A stretch of DNA of 64,000 nucleotides, taken from positions 1,054,001-1,118,000 of the forward strand of contig CAWDDW010000001.1 of the NCBI GenBank assembly GCA_963801185.1, written 5' to 3'. Below the pieces are notes generated by a model that saw only the letters and a list, made by a program, of their open reading frames with translations, was not told the origin of the DNA and made no database searches. Positions 38,539-46,674 of the stretch are shown one piece after another; position 1 is the first letter of the stretch; every line of letters begins with the position of its first letter. The translations under genes were made by a program, and so were the position numbers. Source of the DNA: Palsa-601 sp963801185 (GTDB lineage Bacteria > Actinomycetota > Acidimicrobiia > Acidimicrobiales > Bog-793).

Positions 38539-39392
38539 GCATGGAGGACGGTCTTCCAACGGCATTGCTCGATCACACCGCCGCCTCGGGCACAGCCACG
38601 GTGCCACCGCACACCCGTGCGGCCGAGCTCGTCGCCGAGGAGGTCTCCGCCTGGTTCTCCGGCCGCCTCGTGCTCGAGCGCGTGAGCCTCGAGATGCAGC
38701 GCTCGAAGGTGACCGCCCTCATCGGCCCGTCGGGCTGTGGCAAGTCGACGTTCCTAAGGATCATGAACCGGATGCACGAGGTCGTGCCCGGCGCAGAGCT
38801 CGGGGGCAGGGTCCTGTTGGACGGGGTCGACGTCTACTCGCCAGAGATGCGGGCGACCGAGGCCCGTAAGCACATCGGCATGGTCTTCCAAAAGCCGAAC
38901 CCCTTCCCCGCCATGACGATCGAGGACAACGTCCTTGCAGGGCTCCGCTTTGCCGGGCGCAAGATCAAGTCCTCCGAGCGCAAAGAGCTCGTGCGGGAGA
39001 TGCTCGAGAAGGCAGGCCTTTGGAACGAGGTCCGCAACCGCCTGCGCAACCTCGGGGGCGAGCTCTCAGGTGGCCAGCAGCAGCGCCTCTGCATCGCCCG
39101 GGCACTGGCGGTCCACCCGAGCGTGCTCTTGATGGACGAGCCCTGCTCGGCCCTCGACCCGACCTCGACCCGCCGCATCGAGCAGACGATCCAAGAGATC
39201 GCAGAGGACGTGACCGTCGTAATCGTCACCCACAACATGCAACAGGCCCACCGCGTCTCGCACCAGTGCGCCTTTTTCCTCGCGGCCGAGAACGAGCCCG
39301 GCCGCATCATCGAGTCGGGCGAGACGACCACCATCTTCGAGAACCCGGCAGACGAGAGGACGGCGGACTATGTCCACGGGCGGTTCGGCTGA
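38535..39392 (+). CDS. pstB: Phosphate ABC transporter ATPase PstB, module B copy
   Basis: A 285-aa PstB. The GTG at 38535 is chosen because AAGGAG lies five bases before it and it overlaps the pstA stop by 4 nt; an ATG at 38541 is an alternative. Walker A GPSGCGKSTFLRIMNRM, signature LSGGQQQRLCIARAL and Walker B LLMDEPCSALDP are intact. Apart from the first dozen residues (SMEDGLPTA) it is identical to the module A PstB, and the shared DNA block (38560-39401) runs on past its stop into the next gene. Either copy could therefore serve either channel. Confidence 0.95.
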   Translation: MSMEDGLPTALLDHTAASGTATVPPHTRAAELVAEEVSAWFSGRLVLERVSLEMQRSKVTALIGPSGCGKSTFLRIMNRMHEVVPGAELGGRVLLDGVDVYSPEMRATEARKHIGMVFQKPNPFPAMTIEDNVLAGLRFAGRKIKSSERKELVREMLEKAGLWNEVRNRLRNLGGELSGGQQQRLCIARALAVHPSVLLMDEPCSALDPTSTRRIEQTIQEIAEDVTVVIVTHNMQQAHRVSHQCAFFLAAENEPGRIIESGETTTIFENPADERTADYVHGRFG

Positions 39393-39401
39393 GATGGCCG
39401 G
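38560..39401 (+). repeat. 842-bp inverted repeat, right copy (pstB)
   Basis: Partner of 28291-29132 in opposite orientation, 9427 bp away. It covers pstB from about codon 9 to the stop and nine bases beyond, including the first codons of the anchored PstS-like gene. No transposase, integrase or att-like site borders either copy. Confidence 0.9.
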
Positions 39402-41049
39402 ACAAAGGCTGATGCGCCGGGTAGCAGCGCTGGTCGTACTGTGCGCCCTCGCTGGCGCCGGATCGGTCGGCCTCATCGCGACGCCAACGGCCTCGGCGAG
39501 CGGTCCCGAGATCACGGGCGGTGGTTCGAGCTACGCGGCCGTGGCAATCAACCAGTGGGTAGCACAGGTGAGCACGAAGTACGGGATCTCCGTAAATTAC
39601 GGCGTCTCCTCGTCGGTTCAGGGATTGAACGAGTTCGCCCTCAACGAGCTCGACTTCGGAGCTTCGGAGATCGGCTACTCGACTGGCCAGGCACAAGAGA
39701 CGCCCACAGAGCCTTACCAGTACCTGCCAGACGTCGCCGGTGCCACCTGCCTCGACTACAACCTCACCGGTCGTCTCGGTAACCAGATCGAGACCCTCCG
39801 TCTGAATACGCAGGTAATGGCCGACATCTTCACCGGAACGATCACCAAGTGGGACTCACCGGTGATCCAAGCCATCAATCCCGGCTTGCCGCTCCCGGAC
39901 GCTCCGATCGTCGTCGTGTTCCGAACGGACGCTTCGGGTGAGAACTACCTCTTCGGGCAGTACCTGCAGTATCTGGAGCCGCAGATCTGGGACCCGTTCG
40001 TGAAGACGCTCAGGTTGCCGAGCCCTTCGGCCAACTGGCCGTTCCCGAGTGGAAACGGTGGGAGTTACGGAAAGTACAGTTTCTCCAACTGGGTTGGCCA
40101 GAGCGGCTCTGACGGGGCGTCGAACTTCGTCGCCGGTCAGAGCGACTCGATCACCTACGTCGAGACGGCGTACGCCCTCATCCACCACGACCCGTGCGCG
40201 TACGTGCAGAACGAGAGCGGCAACTGGCTGCAGCCTTCCGAGAAGGCTGACGCCGTTGGCCTCGAGAGGGCACAGTTGCTCCCCGACCTCGAACAGAAGC
40301 TCGATGGCGTCTACAAGAACCCGCTGCCCGACGCTTATCCGATCTCCGCCTACAGCTACCTCGTGACGCCGAAAGGGCCGGGCTCGATGAACCCAGCCAA
40401 GGGCCAGGTCCTGGGAGAGTTCATCAGATTCCTTGCTTGTGAGGGCCAGCAGTCGGCCGGAATCCTCGGCTACGCGCCGCTTCCACCGAACCTCGTGGAC
40501 GAGGACTTCGCCGCCATCAACCGGATTCCGGGCGCGGCCCCAGCTCCGACAACCGCCACGCCGAGCAACTGCCAGAACCCATATGTCGACGGGCAGACGC
40601 CGCTGCCGGGCGAGCCTGCGATCCAAGGCCAGAGCCCGCCGGGAGGTGGGAGCACGACCACCACACAGCCCTCCGGTGGCTCGACGACCAACACGACCAG
40701 CCCGGGTGGCCCGAGCAACAGCGGTGGGACCACCGGCACGAAGAGCGGCAGAGGACACAGTCACACGGGCAGGAGCGGGGGCAAAGCAAGCGGGTCGGAC
40801 GCCGCACTCGCAGACGGAGCATGGCCAGGTCGCCCGATAGTTCCAGGCTTGAAGACAGGTGCAAGTCTCCAGAACGGGCAACAGTTCGGGAACGCTCTTG
40901 CGTCTTCAGGGATCTCGTTGCTCGGCGTGAGGCTCGGCGTCGGGTCGATGCTGTGGTCGGTCCTCGCACTCGTCGCGCTCCTCGCCGTTCCGCCGCTCAT
41001 CGCGGTCCTGCGCCGGCGCCGCCTCGGCAGCGCCCGGAGGACACCATGA
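39370..41049 (+). CDS. Membrane-anchored PstS-like protein of module B
   Basis: A 559-aa PstS-family protein, the same length as its module A counterpart. The start overlaps pstB by 23 bp. After the signal peptide (ending near PTASASGPE) come the ligand loop ITGGGSSYAAVAINQW, VSSSVQGLNEFALNELDFGA, MADIFTGTITKWDSPVIQ and DPCAYVQNESGNWLQPSEK, aligned with the module A protein. A Gly/Ser/Thr-rich linker (about 420-480) leads to a C-terminal helix SMLWSVLALVALLAVPPLI and an RRRRL tail, so it is tethered outside the membrane. No LPxTG-like sorting motif is present. Confidence 0.85.
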   Translation: MSTGGSAEMAGQRLMRRVAALVVLCALAGAGSVGLIATPTASASGPEITGGGSSYAAVAINQWVAQVSTKYGISVNYGVSSSVQGLNEFALNELDFGASEIGYSTGQAQETPTEPYQYLPDVAGATCLDYNLTGRLGNQIETLRLNTQVMADIFTGTITKWDSPVIQAINPGLPLPDAPIVVVFRTDASGENYLFGQYLQYLEPQIWDPFVKTLRLPSPSANWPFPSGNGGSYGKYSFSNWVGQSGSDGASNFVAGQSDSITYVETAYALIHHDPCAYVQNESGNWLQPSEKADAVGLERAQLLPDLEQKLDGVYKNPLPDAYPISAYSYLVTPKGPGSMNPAKGQVLGEFIRFLACEGQQSAGILGYAPLPPNLVDEDFAAINRIPGAAPAPTTATPSNCQNPYVDGQTPLPGEPAIQGQSPPGGGSTTTTQPSGGSTTNTTSPGGPSNSGGTTGTKSGRGHSHTGRSGGKASGSDAALADGAWPGRPIVPGLKTGASLQNGQQFGNALASSGISLLGVRLGVGSMLWSVLALVALLAVPPLIAVLRRRRLGSARRTP

Positions 41050-43217
41050 GAAGGAGCCTCATCGCTGCCGGTATCCTCGGCCTGGCCGCCGCGCTCATGG
41101 GTCCCGTCCTTCCTGCAGGCGCATCGACCCCGTTGGCCGTCTCCGCGCACTTCTCGCATGCGTCGTCGGGAGGCTGCGGCCCGGACTCGTCCTGTGAGAC
41201 CATCGGGACGCATTGCTCGGCCGGGTCGAAGTGCCCCTCCGTGGTCGCTGAGCCGGTGAACAACCTGCAGCCGGATCAGTGGGTCTACCTCAGCCTCGAG
41301 AACTTCCCACCCCAGTCCGAGGCGGAGGTCTACCTCTGCTCGGACAAGACGAGGCTGACGACGAAGACGGCTCCGTTCTGTGTCGTGCTCGGCTCGGCGG
41401 CGTTCCAGTACCCGAGCCAGCAGCTCCCCATCTTCCCCAACGGCGCCGACACGACCAGCTTCCAGGTCGAGGGGCGGCCTCACACCCACGGTGAGATCCC
41501 GTTCAGCGGTGAGATCCCGGGCGAGAGCGAGGGCCCGAAGAGGAATTTCTACTGCGACGACAAGGCCAACCCCTGCTCGATCGACGTCTACGACTGGTCC
41601 CTGCTCCCGGCGAATCCGCCGCCGGCCAACAAGGCCGTGATGCAACCTGCCGATACGGCGATCATCCCGCTCGACTTCGCACCGGCGACGAACGGCTGCG
41701 CGCACGGTCTCTCGGTCGTGACGACGAGCGACTTCTCGGTGGAGGAGCTGTTCCCCGGTGAAGCACCCTTCGCGTGCAAGGACAAGGTCGCGTCGACCCC
41801 GTTCGACACGGCAACTGACAGCGACATCGCGGTCCAGTCCCTCGTGTCTGGAGCGAGCACCGTCGGGTTCATCGACGACCCGCAAGACCCCACGCTCCAG
41901 CAGCTCCTGAACTCGTCCGGCCAGCACTACGCGATGATCCCGGTGGCCGCTTCGTCCGTAGTGGTCGGGTACGAAGCGGCCATGCAGTCGCAGGGACTGC
42001 TGATGTACCCGTTCCACGGCTTCGAGCTGACGCCGAACATGGTCGCCGGGCTCGTCACGTACAACTACCAGTTCCCCTACGGCTCCGATGTCGTGAAGTG
42101 CCCCCTCCCGAGCATGCCGGCGCCCTGCTCGGCGCTCGAAGACCTGAACACGGTTCCGACATTCACCCCGGCCGGCACCTACGGAGCGTTCATCCCTTCG
42201 ATCGTGAGCGGCGTGACCGAGAACCTCACCGACTGGCTCTGCCACGCGCCGAACAAGCCGTTCATGCTCGACGGCAAGCTCGTGAGGGACCCGAATACCG
42301 CCGCCGCGACCTTCACGCACTCGTCGTACGAGAAACCCTGGCCGATCAAATCGTGCACGACCTTCGACCAGTTCCCACCCCTCAAGACGCCGAGCGCAGG
42401 CGTCTTCAACCTCGTGACCGACCCGTCGCACCAGGTGAAGTACCTGCGTCTGTTCTCGCCGCCGGCTTCGTACCAGTCGGCACCGGACGCCGGCTTCGCA
42501 CCGATGGACTGGGGAGACGCACGGTTGAACGGTCTCGACGTCGCGGCACTCCAGAACGCCGCCGGCCAGTTCGTGCAGCCGACAGCGGAGTCGGTCGACG
42601 CGGAGATCAGCGCATGGACGATCTCGCCCGCCGGCTATCCGATCCCCGACTACACCAAGGCCGTGAAGGGCGGCTACCCGCTCTCCACGGTGATCGACGC
42701 GATCGTGCCGACCGGCAAGCAGTCGAGCACTCAGCAAACCGCCATCGCATCGATGATGAACGACCTGCTCGCGTACACGACGAATCCCAAGACGGTGTTG
42801 CCGGACGGGTATGCCCCGCTCCCTGCCAGCATGGCCAAGTCGGCGAAGGCTGAGCTTGCAGCCGCGCTCTTGGCCGAGCAGGGAACCAGCACCGCGACCA
42901 CGACGTCGACCACGACCACGACCACGACGTCGGGAGCAACGACGTCTCCTTCCACACCACCGGTGACCACTGCACCCGGTGGATCGCACGGTGGGCATCA
43001 CTCGGGAGGGCGGACCGGGAACCATCGGGGCGCCAAGGCTCCCTCGAGCGGACAGAGCTCACTCGATGGCTCCCAGGTGGCCCTTGTGGCGAGCGCCTCG
43101 CGGCTGGCCCTTCCGGGCGCCTTGCTGGCGGGCGTGCTCCTGATAGTGCTGAGCCTGATCCTCTCCGGATACGGCAGGACCCGCCGGCGGGACAAGGGGG
43201 CGGCGGCCGATGGGTGA
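41046..43217 (+). CDS. Large membrane-anchored binding-protein-like protein of module B
   Basis: A 723-aa exported protein from the ATG at 41046 (ATGA overlap with the preceding stop); in-frame upstream codons belong to the previous gene. Signal peptide to about PAGAS, N-terminal Cys pairs (SSCETIGTHCSAGSKC), a central binding-protein-like region (HYAMIPVAASSVVVGYEAA, LTPNMVAGLVTYNYQFPYGS), a Thr/Ser linker near 625-650 and a final helix LPGALLAGVLLIVLSLILSG with RTRRRDKG after it. Layout and many phrases match the module A protein (24469-26646), for example VAALQNxAGxFVxPxxES. I do not recognise a named family; ligand and partner are unknown. Confidence 0.78.
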   Translation: MRRSLIAAGILGLAAALMGPVLPAGASTPLAVSAHFSHASSGGCGPDSSCETIGTHCSAGSKCPSVVAEPVNNLQPDQWVYLSLENFPPQSEAEVYLCSDKTRLTTKTAPFCVVLGSAAFQYPSQQLPIFPNGADTTSFQVEGRPHTHGEIPFSGEIPGESEGPKRNFYCDDKANPCSIDVYDWSLLPANPPPANKAVMQPADTAIIPLDFAPATNGCAHGLSVVTTSDFSVEELFPGEAPFACKDKVASTPFDTATDSDIAVQSLVSGASTVGFIDDPQDPTLQQLLNSSGQHYAMIPVAASSVVVGYEAAMQSQGLLMYPFHGFELTPNMVAGLVTYNYQFPYGSDVVKCPLPSMPAPCSALEDLNTVPTFTPAGTYGAFIPSIVSGVTENLTDWLCHAPNKPFMLDGKLVRDPNTAAATFTHSSYEKPWPIKSCTTFDQFPPLKTPSAGVFNLVTDPSHQVKYLRLFSPPASYQSAPDAGFAPMDWGDARLNGLDVAALQNAAGQFVQPTAESVDAEISAWTISPAGYPIPDYTKAVKGGYPLSTVIDAIVPTGKQSSTQQTAIASMMNDLLAYTTNPKTVLPDGYAPLPASMAKSAKAELAAALLAEQGTSTATTTSTTTTTTTSGATTSPSTPPVTTAPGGSHGGHHSGGRTGNHRGAKAPSSGQSSLDGSQVALVASASRLALPGALLAGVLLIVLSLILSGYGRTRRRDKGAAADG

Positions 43218-44247
43218 GGCCTCGCTCGTCGGTGGCCGCCGGGCATCGCTCGTACGCAGGAGCAGCGTACGCTCTCGCCGCGTGCGAGCGCGCGAGAGCA
43301 TCGTTCTCGGGAACGGCTTCGACGAGCCAGCGACCGACGGGAAGACGGACGCGATCGCGACCGCTCCGGAACACGATGCTGTGACGCGGGCCGGCGCACC
43401 GACCAGGGCGGGGAGGCTCGCTCCGGGCGCGCTGGCCTCGACGGCCGGTGTCGTCACGGCGACCCTCGGGCTCATCGTCCTCGCGTTCGCCGCCTACCTC
43501 TTCGGCTTCACCGGGATAGAGGCCTATCGAGCCCAGCACCACCTCGCTCAGGAGCTGGACGGCCCAGCGGGACTGGCCGCGCTCAACAACAGGACGCCTG
43601 CCGAGGGCCAGCCGGTCGCGATCCTTCGCATCCCGGCGCTCCAACAGCGGCAGATCGTGGTGGAAGGGATATCGGCAAAGGACCTCGAGCAGGGACCGGG
43701 CCTGATGATCGGGTCAGCTCCCCCTGGTACGAACGGAGACGTCGTGATCGCGGGGCGCCGCTCGACGTTCGGCGCCCCGTTCGGATCGTTGGACCGGCTC
43801 CGCAAAGGTGACACGGTCTCGGTCACCGGGGCTCTCGGCGTCTTCGACTACCGGGTGCTGAGCGTCTCGACCGTGAGACCGGGCGGCGTCCTGCCGGCGG
43901 GGCCCACCCAGTCGCCGCTGCTCACCCTCGTCACGTCGAACTCACCCTTTGGCGGTTCCTCGCTGCTCGTCGCACGGGCCGCGCTCGTCGGCAAGCCAGT
44001 CGCCACCGTTCCTGTCACCGCGGCCGCCATCCCACCGGCGAACTTCGGGCTGGCCGGCGACTCATCGTCGGCGGCACCGGCCATTCTCTTCGGGGAGGCC
44101 CTGCTCGCCGTGCTGGCACTCGCCTGGTACCTCAAACGAAGGACCCGGCAGACCTGGCTGATCTACGGGCTGACAGCCCCCGTTGCAATCGCCCTCGCGC
44201 TCGTCGCGTTCGAGAACATAGCTGCGCTACTGCCCGCGACCCTCTAA
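43210..44247 (+). CDS. Sortase-like membrane protein of module B lacking catalytic residues
   Basis: A 345-aa protein with a long basic N-terminus, one membrane helix (about 78-100), a sortase-type barrel, and two C-terminal helices ending VAFENIAALLPATL. The segment VAILRIPALQQRQIVVEGIS and GPGLMIGSAPPGTNGDVVIAG match actinobacterial class E/F sortases. The catalytic His position reads IAGRRSTFG and the TLxTC box reads TLVTSNS (Ser243), so neither His nor Cys is in place. The C-terminal helices are also unusual for sortases. It overlaps the preceding gene by 8 bp. It is probably a non-catalytic scaffold or binding protein of the module; that is inference. Confidence 0.8.
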   Translation: MGEASLVGGRRASLVRRSSVRSRRVRARESIVLGNGFDEPATDGKTDAIATAPEHDAVTRAGAPTRAGRLAPGALASTAGVVTATLGLIVLAFAAYLFGFTGIEAYRAQHHLAQELDGPAGLAALNNRTPAEGQPVAILRIPALQQRQIVVEGISAKDLEQGPGLMIGSAPPGTNGDVVIAGRRSTFGAPFGSLDRLRKGDTVSVTGALGVFDYRVLSVSTVRPGGVLPAGPTQSPLLTLVTSNSPFGGSSLLVARAALVGKPVATVPVTAAAIPPANFGLAGDSSSAAPAILFGEALLAVLALAWYLKRRTRQTWLIYGLTAPVAIALALVAFENIAALLPATL

Positions 44248-44257
44248 CGGAAAGACC

Positions 44258-44764
44258 ATGAAACACTGCTCCCTGGCGCCTCGCCGCCTCGCCGCTGTCG
44301 CAATCGCGTGCCTCACAGGCCTGACTGTCGCAGGCTGCTCGTCGACGCCCGGCGCCGGCTCTGCAAGCTCCACATCGCTCGCGACATCGTCGAGCACGCT
44401 GCCGTCACCCGCACGCCAGTACGTGACGATCAACGGCAAGCGGATCCTCGTGCCGACCGAGCGAGGCACTCGCCCGATTCAGGCAGACCAAGACGACGGG
44501 CAGCAGATCATCATCAGCACAAACGGCTTCCTGCCCGAAGATCTGTTCGCGACCGAGGGATACGCAGTCATCTGGACCAACCTGACGACAGTGCCCCAAC
44601 GCATCAAGTTCACGAACTCCGAGCCGCGGTTCTGGTCGCCTTGGATCCCTGCGGGGGGTCACTGGAGCTACAAGCCGTTGCACGCGATGAGCTTCACGTA
44701 CGCCAGCACGACAGGAATGAAGGGGACCTTCTACTCCGCACCCGACACACCCAACGTGCCGTAG
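44258..44764 (+). CDS. Small lipoprotein of Pst module B, cupredoxin-like domain
   Basis: A 168-aa lipoprotein: signal peptide with lipobox VAGC, Ser/Thr linker, then a beta-rich domain starting QYVTINGKRILVPTERGTRP. It aligns along its length with the module A lipoprotein (GKRxxVPTE, GQQxxI, F-x-P-E-x-L, W/FTNLT, IPAGGHW versus IPPGQTF). No cupredoxin metal ligand set is visible. It begins ten bases after the sortase-like gene and closes the conserved order of the module. Confidence 0.75.
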   Translation: MKHCSLAPRRLAAVAIACLTGLTVAGCSSTPGAGSASSTSLATSSSTLPSPARQYVTINGKRILVPTERGTRPIQADQDDGQQIIISTNGFLPEDLFATEGYAVIWTNLTTVPQRIKFTNSEPRFWSPWIPAGGHWSYKPLHAMSFTYASTTGMKGTFYSAPDTPNVP

Positions 44765-44824
44765 GCAGAGACGTCGAGCCGCTCACGGCGCTCGGCGATA
44801 TCGTTCGCCCCGGGAGGAGGCGAC

Positions 44825-45175
44825 ATGGAGGACTGGCCAAGGCCGGTGGTGCACTTCGAGATCGCGGCTCGTGATCCCGACGCGATCCGGAGTTTCTACG
44901 CCGAGCTCTTCAACTGGGAGATCGGTGACGGACCGATCATGAGGATCGTGCCCGGCGTCGGCGGTCCCGAACCGGGTCCCGGCGGCCACATCCGCCAGAG
45001 CGACAAATCGGGTGTGTCCCTCTATGTCCAGGTGCGGGACCTGGCGGGCTCGCTCCGGCGTGCGGTAGAGCTCGGCGGGGCCGTGATCACCGAACCCTTC
45101 GACGTTCCCGGCGGCCCGACTCTCGCGTTCATCGCCGATCCCGAAGGGACAGGGGTAGCCCTCGTCCAGCAATGA
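44825..45175 (+). CDS. VOC (glyoxalase/bleomycin-resistance) superfamily protein
   Basis: A 116-aa single-domain VOC protein with paired beta-alpha-beta-beta-beta halves: VVHFEIAARDPDAIRSFYAEL FNW at the start and FIADPEGTGVALVQ at the end. His9 and Glu110-type metal positions of the family are broadly in place. Members act as glyoxalases, dioxygenases, epimerases or drug-binding proteins; the function here is open. GGGAGGAGGCGAC lies just before the ATG. It is followed by a strong terminator, which marks the end of the module B transcript. Confidence 0.82.
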   Translation: MEDWPRPVVHFEIAARDPDAIRSFYAELFNWEIGDGPIMRIVPGVGGPEPGPGGHIRQSDKSGVSLYVQVRDLAGSLRRAVELGGAVITEPFDVPGGPTLAFIADPEGTGVALVQQ

Positions 45176-45178
45176 CAA

Positions 45179-45211
45179 GGCGCCCGTCTCACTCTCGTGA
45201 GAACGGGCGCC
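45179..45211 (+). terminator. Hairpin terminator after the VOC gene
   Basis: Outer stem GGCGCCCGT/ACGGGCGCC continued by inner stem CTCAC/GTGAG with a single bulged A and a TCTC loop, four bases after the stop codon. Marks the end of the rightward module B transcription unit. Confidence 0.75.
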
Positions 45212-45588
45212 ACACCTCTAACCGAATGTGAGAGACGTTCAGCGAGCCTTGCGGGCCCCTTTCCGTGGCAACGCTTCCCTCAGAAGCCGACTTGCCTGTC
45301 TACCTGACGTCATCCCACCTAACAGGCAGGTCTAGCACGCCCTACCTGCCTCTCTCCCGCTGGTGAGAAGATCGGACCTCGGATCACATCCCAAAGCCTC
45401 CTCTCAGATCCACCCTCGGGATCCAATGAATTCAACGCTCTTGCCGCCTCATCCATTCCGTGCGCCCCGTGCACGGAGGGGGCCGCCGCGCCCGCTGGTG
45501 GCTTGAGGACCTTTTCCCCTACCCTCGTCTGCGAGGCGGCGCGAACGTTACGCGTCAACAGGGATCCCGACGAGAACGAGGAGACAGC
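45212..45588. other. Gene-free leader region of the usp gene with overlapping inverted repeats
   Basis: No gene seen. TGCCTGT (45293) can pair with ACAGGCA (45322), while AGGCAGGT (45325) can pair with ACCTGCCT (45344); the middle segment is shared, so the two stems exclude each other. It may be a leader structure or a cluster of regulator sites. The last 50 bp before the usp start carry GAGGAG. Confidence 0.45.
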
Positions 45589-46098
45589 GTGGAAGCGGCA
45601 CCGAACCGAATCGTCGTCGGCGTCGACAGCTCGCCCTGCTCGGTGTACGCGCTCAGGTGGGCGATGCGGGAGGCGCTCATCAGTGGCGCCGAACTGCTGG
45701 TCCTGCTCGTCTGGTCCGATCCTTGGGCGATCATCGGCCCGCCTTCGCTCTTCGGCGCGGGCAAGGAGGGACTCGCCCGGCTGAAGGAGCTGCTCGCCCA
45801 CAGGGTGAAGGAGGCGGCTGGAGAGGAGAATGCCGGCGCGGTACACGTCGTCCAGCGCGTCGTAGCCGGCCATGCCGCCGAGACGCTCGTGGCGGAGAGT
45901 GAGAGTGCTAATGCAAGGCTCCTCGTCGTGGGCACGACGGGGCTGAGCGGCATCAGGCGCTGGATGCTCGGATCCGTCAGCCAGCGCTGCGCGCAGCTCT
46001 CCCACATTCCCGTCGTGATCGTGCCACTGCCTCACGGGACAACTGACCTCAAGGCCGCTCCGGACGCGGCGCCAGATACCACCGCCGCCAAGGCTTGA
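45589..46098 (+). CDS. Universal stress protein (UspA family)
   Basis: A 169-aa single-domain USP from a GTG at 45589, preceded by GAGGAG. It begins NRIVVGVDSSPCSVYALRWA and carries the ATP-binding motif G-2x-G-9x-G-S as VGTTGLSGIRRWMLGSVS near residue 120, so it belongs to the nucleotide-binding subgroup. The C-terminal 20 residues are Ala/Asp-rich and outside the domain. It stands alone after a gene-free leader region. Role in stress adaptation is by family only. Confidence 0.9.
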   Translation: MEAAPNRIVVGVDSSPCSVYALRWAMREALISGAELLVLLVWSDPWAIIGPPSLFGAGKEGLARLKELLAHRVKEAAGEENAGAVHVVQRVVAGHAAETLVAESESANARLLVVGTTGLSGIRRWMLGSVSQRCAQLSHIPVVIVPLPHGTTDLKAAPDAAPDTTAAKA

Positions 46099-46178
46099 CG
46101 TACCGCTTCGTCTCCGACGCCTACAGTTGCCACCGCGCCTGGAGCTTCACCAGAAAGACCTCCGGGCAAGGAGCGAAC

Positions 46179-46649
46179 GTGCGACCTAACGTCCTACAAG
46201 GTGCCACCGCCCTGACGCTCGCGATCCTGCTCGCGGCGTGCGGCGGAGGGGGCTCAGCGACCTCGAGCTCGACCACGACGCCTGCGAGCTCGTCGCCGTC
46301 TTCGACCAAGGCTTCGGGCCCGCAGCTCACAGCCACGCCGGCGAGCGGGCTCAAGTCTCCCGAGACCTTGAAGCTCAGTGCCACCGGCTTCACGCCCGAT
46401 GAGGCGCTCGTGGTCACCGAGTGCGCCAACAAGGGCACGAAGACCGAGGCGGGAGACTGCAATCTCACGGGCCTGAAGAACGTAACCTCCGACTCAGCCG
46501 GCCACGTCGACGTCGACTTCTCAGTGACCAGGGGACCCTTCGGCTCCAACAAGATCGTCTGTTCGACTCCGACTGCCTGCCTGGTCACCGTGACTCAGGC
46601 GACCCCGAACCCCACACAGGACGCAACCGCGATCATCAGCTTCGGCTGA
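46179..46649 (+). CDS. Lipoprotein with neocarzinostatin-like immunoglobulin fold
   Basis: A 156-aa lipoprotein from a GTG at 46179 (AAGGAG five bases upstream): signal peptide with lipobox LAAC, a Gly/Ser/Thr linker, then a domain LTATPASGLKSPETLKLSAT that follows the neocarzinostatin apoprotein family layout, with cysteine pairs in VVTECANKG/GDCNLTG and IVCSTPTACLVTV and the ending ATAIISFG. The family binds enediynes in producers, but most actinobacterial lipoprotein members have no known ligand. No enediyne genes are nearby, so antibiotic carriage is not implied. It starts 80 bp after usp. Confidence 0.75.
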   Translation: MRPNVLQGATALTLAILLAACGGGGSATSSSTTTPASSSPSSTKASGPQLTATPASGLKSPETLKLSATGFTPDEALVVTECANKGTKTEAGDCNLTGLKNVTSDSAGHVDVDFSVTRGPFGSNKIVCSTPTACLVTVTQATPNPTQDATAIISFG

Positions 46650-46674
46650 TTCACCAGCGCCTTTCGGCGCCGTT

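Noticed and set aside
28291..39401. Inverted repeats as ends of a composite transposon
   Set aside because: The repeats are coding sequence for PstB, no transposase or integrase lies inside or beside them, and no target-site duplication was seen.
46179..46649. Enediyne antibiotic apoprotein
   Set aside because: The fold resembles neocarzinostatin, but the protein is a lipoprotein and no polyketide or enediyne genes are in the window.
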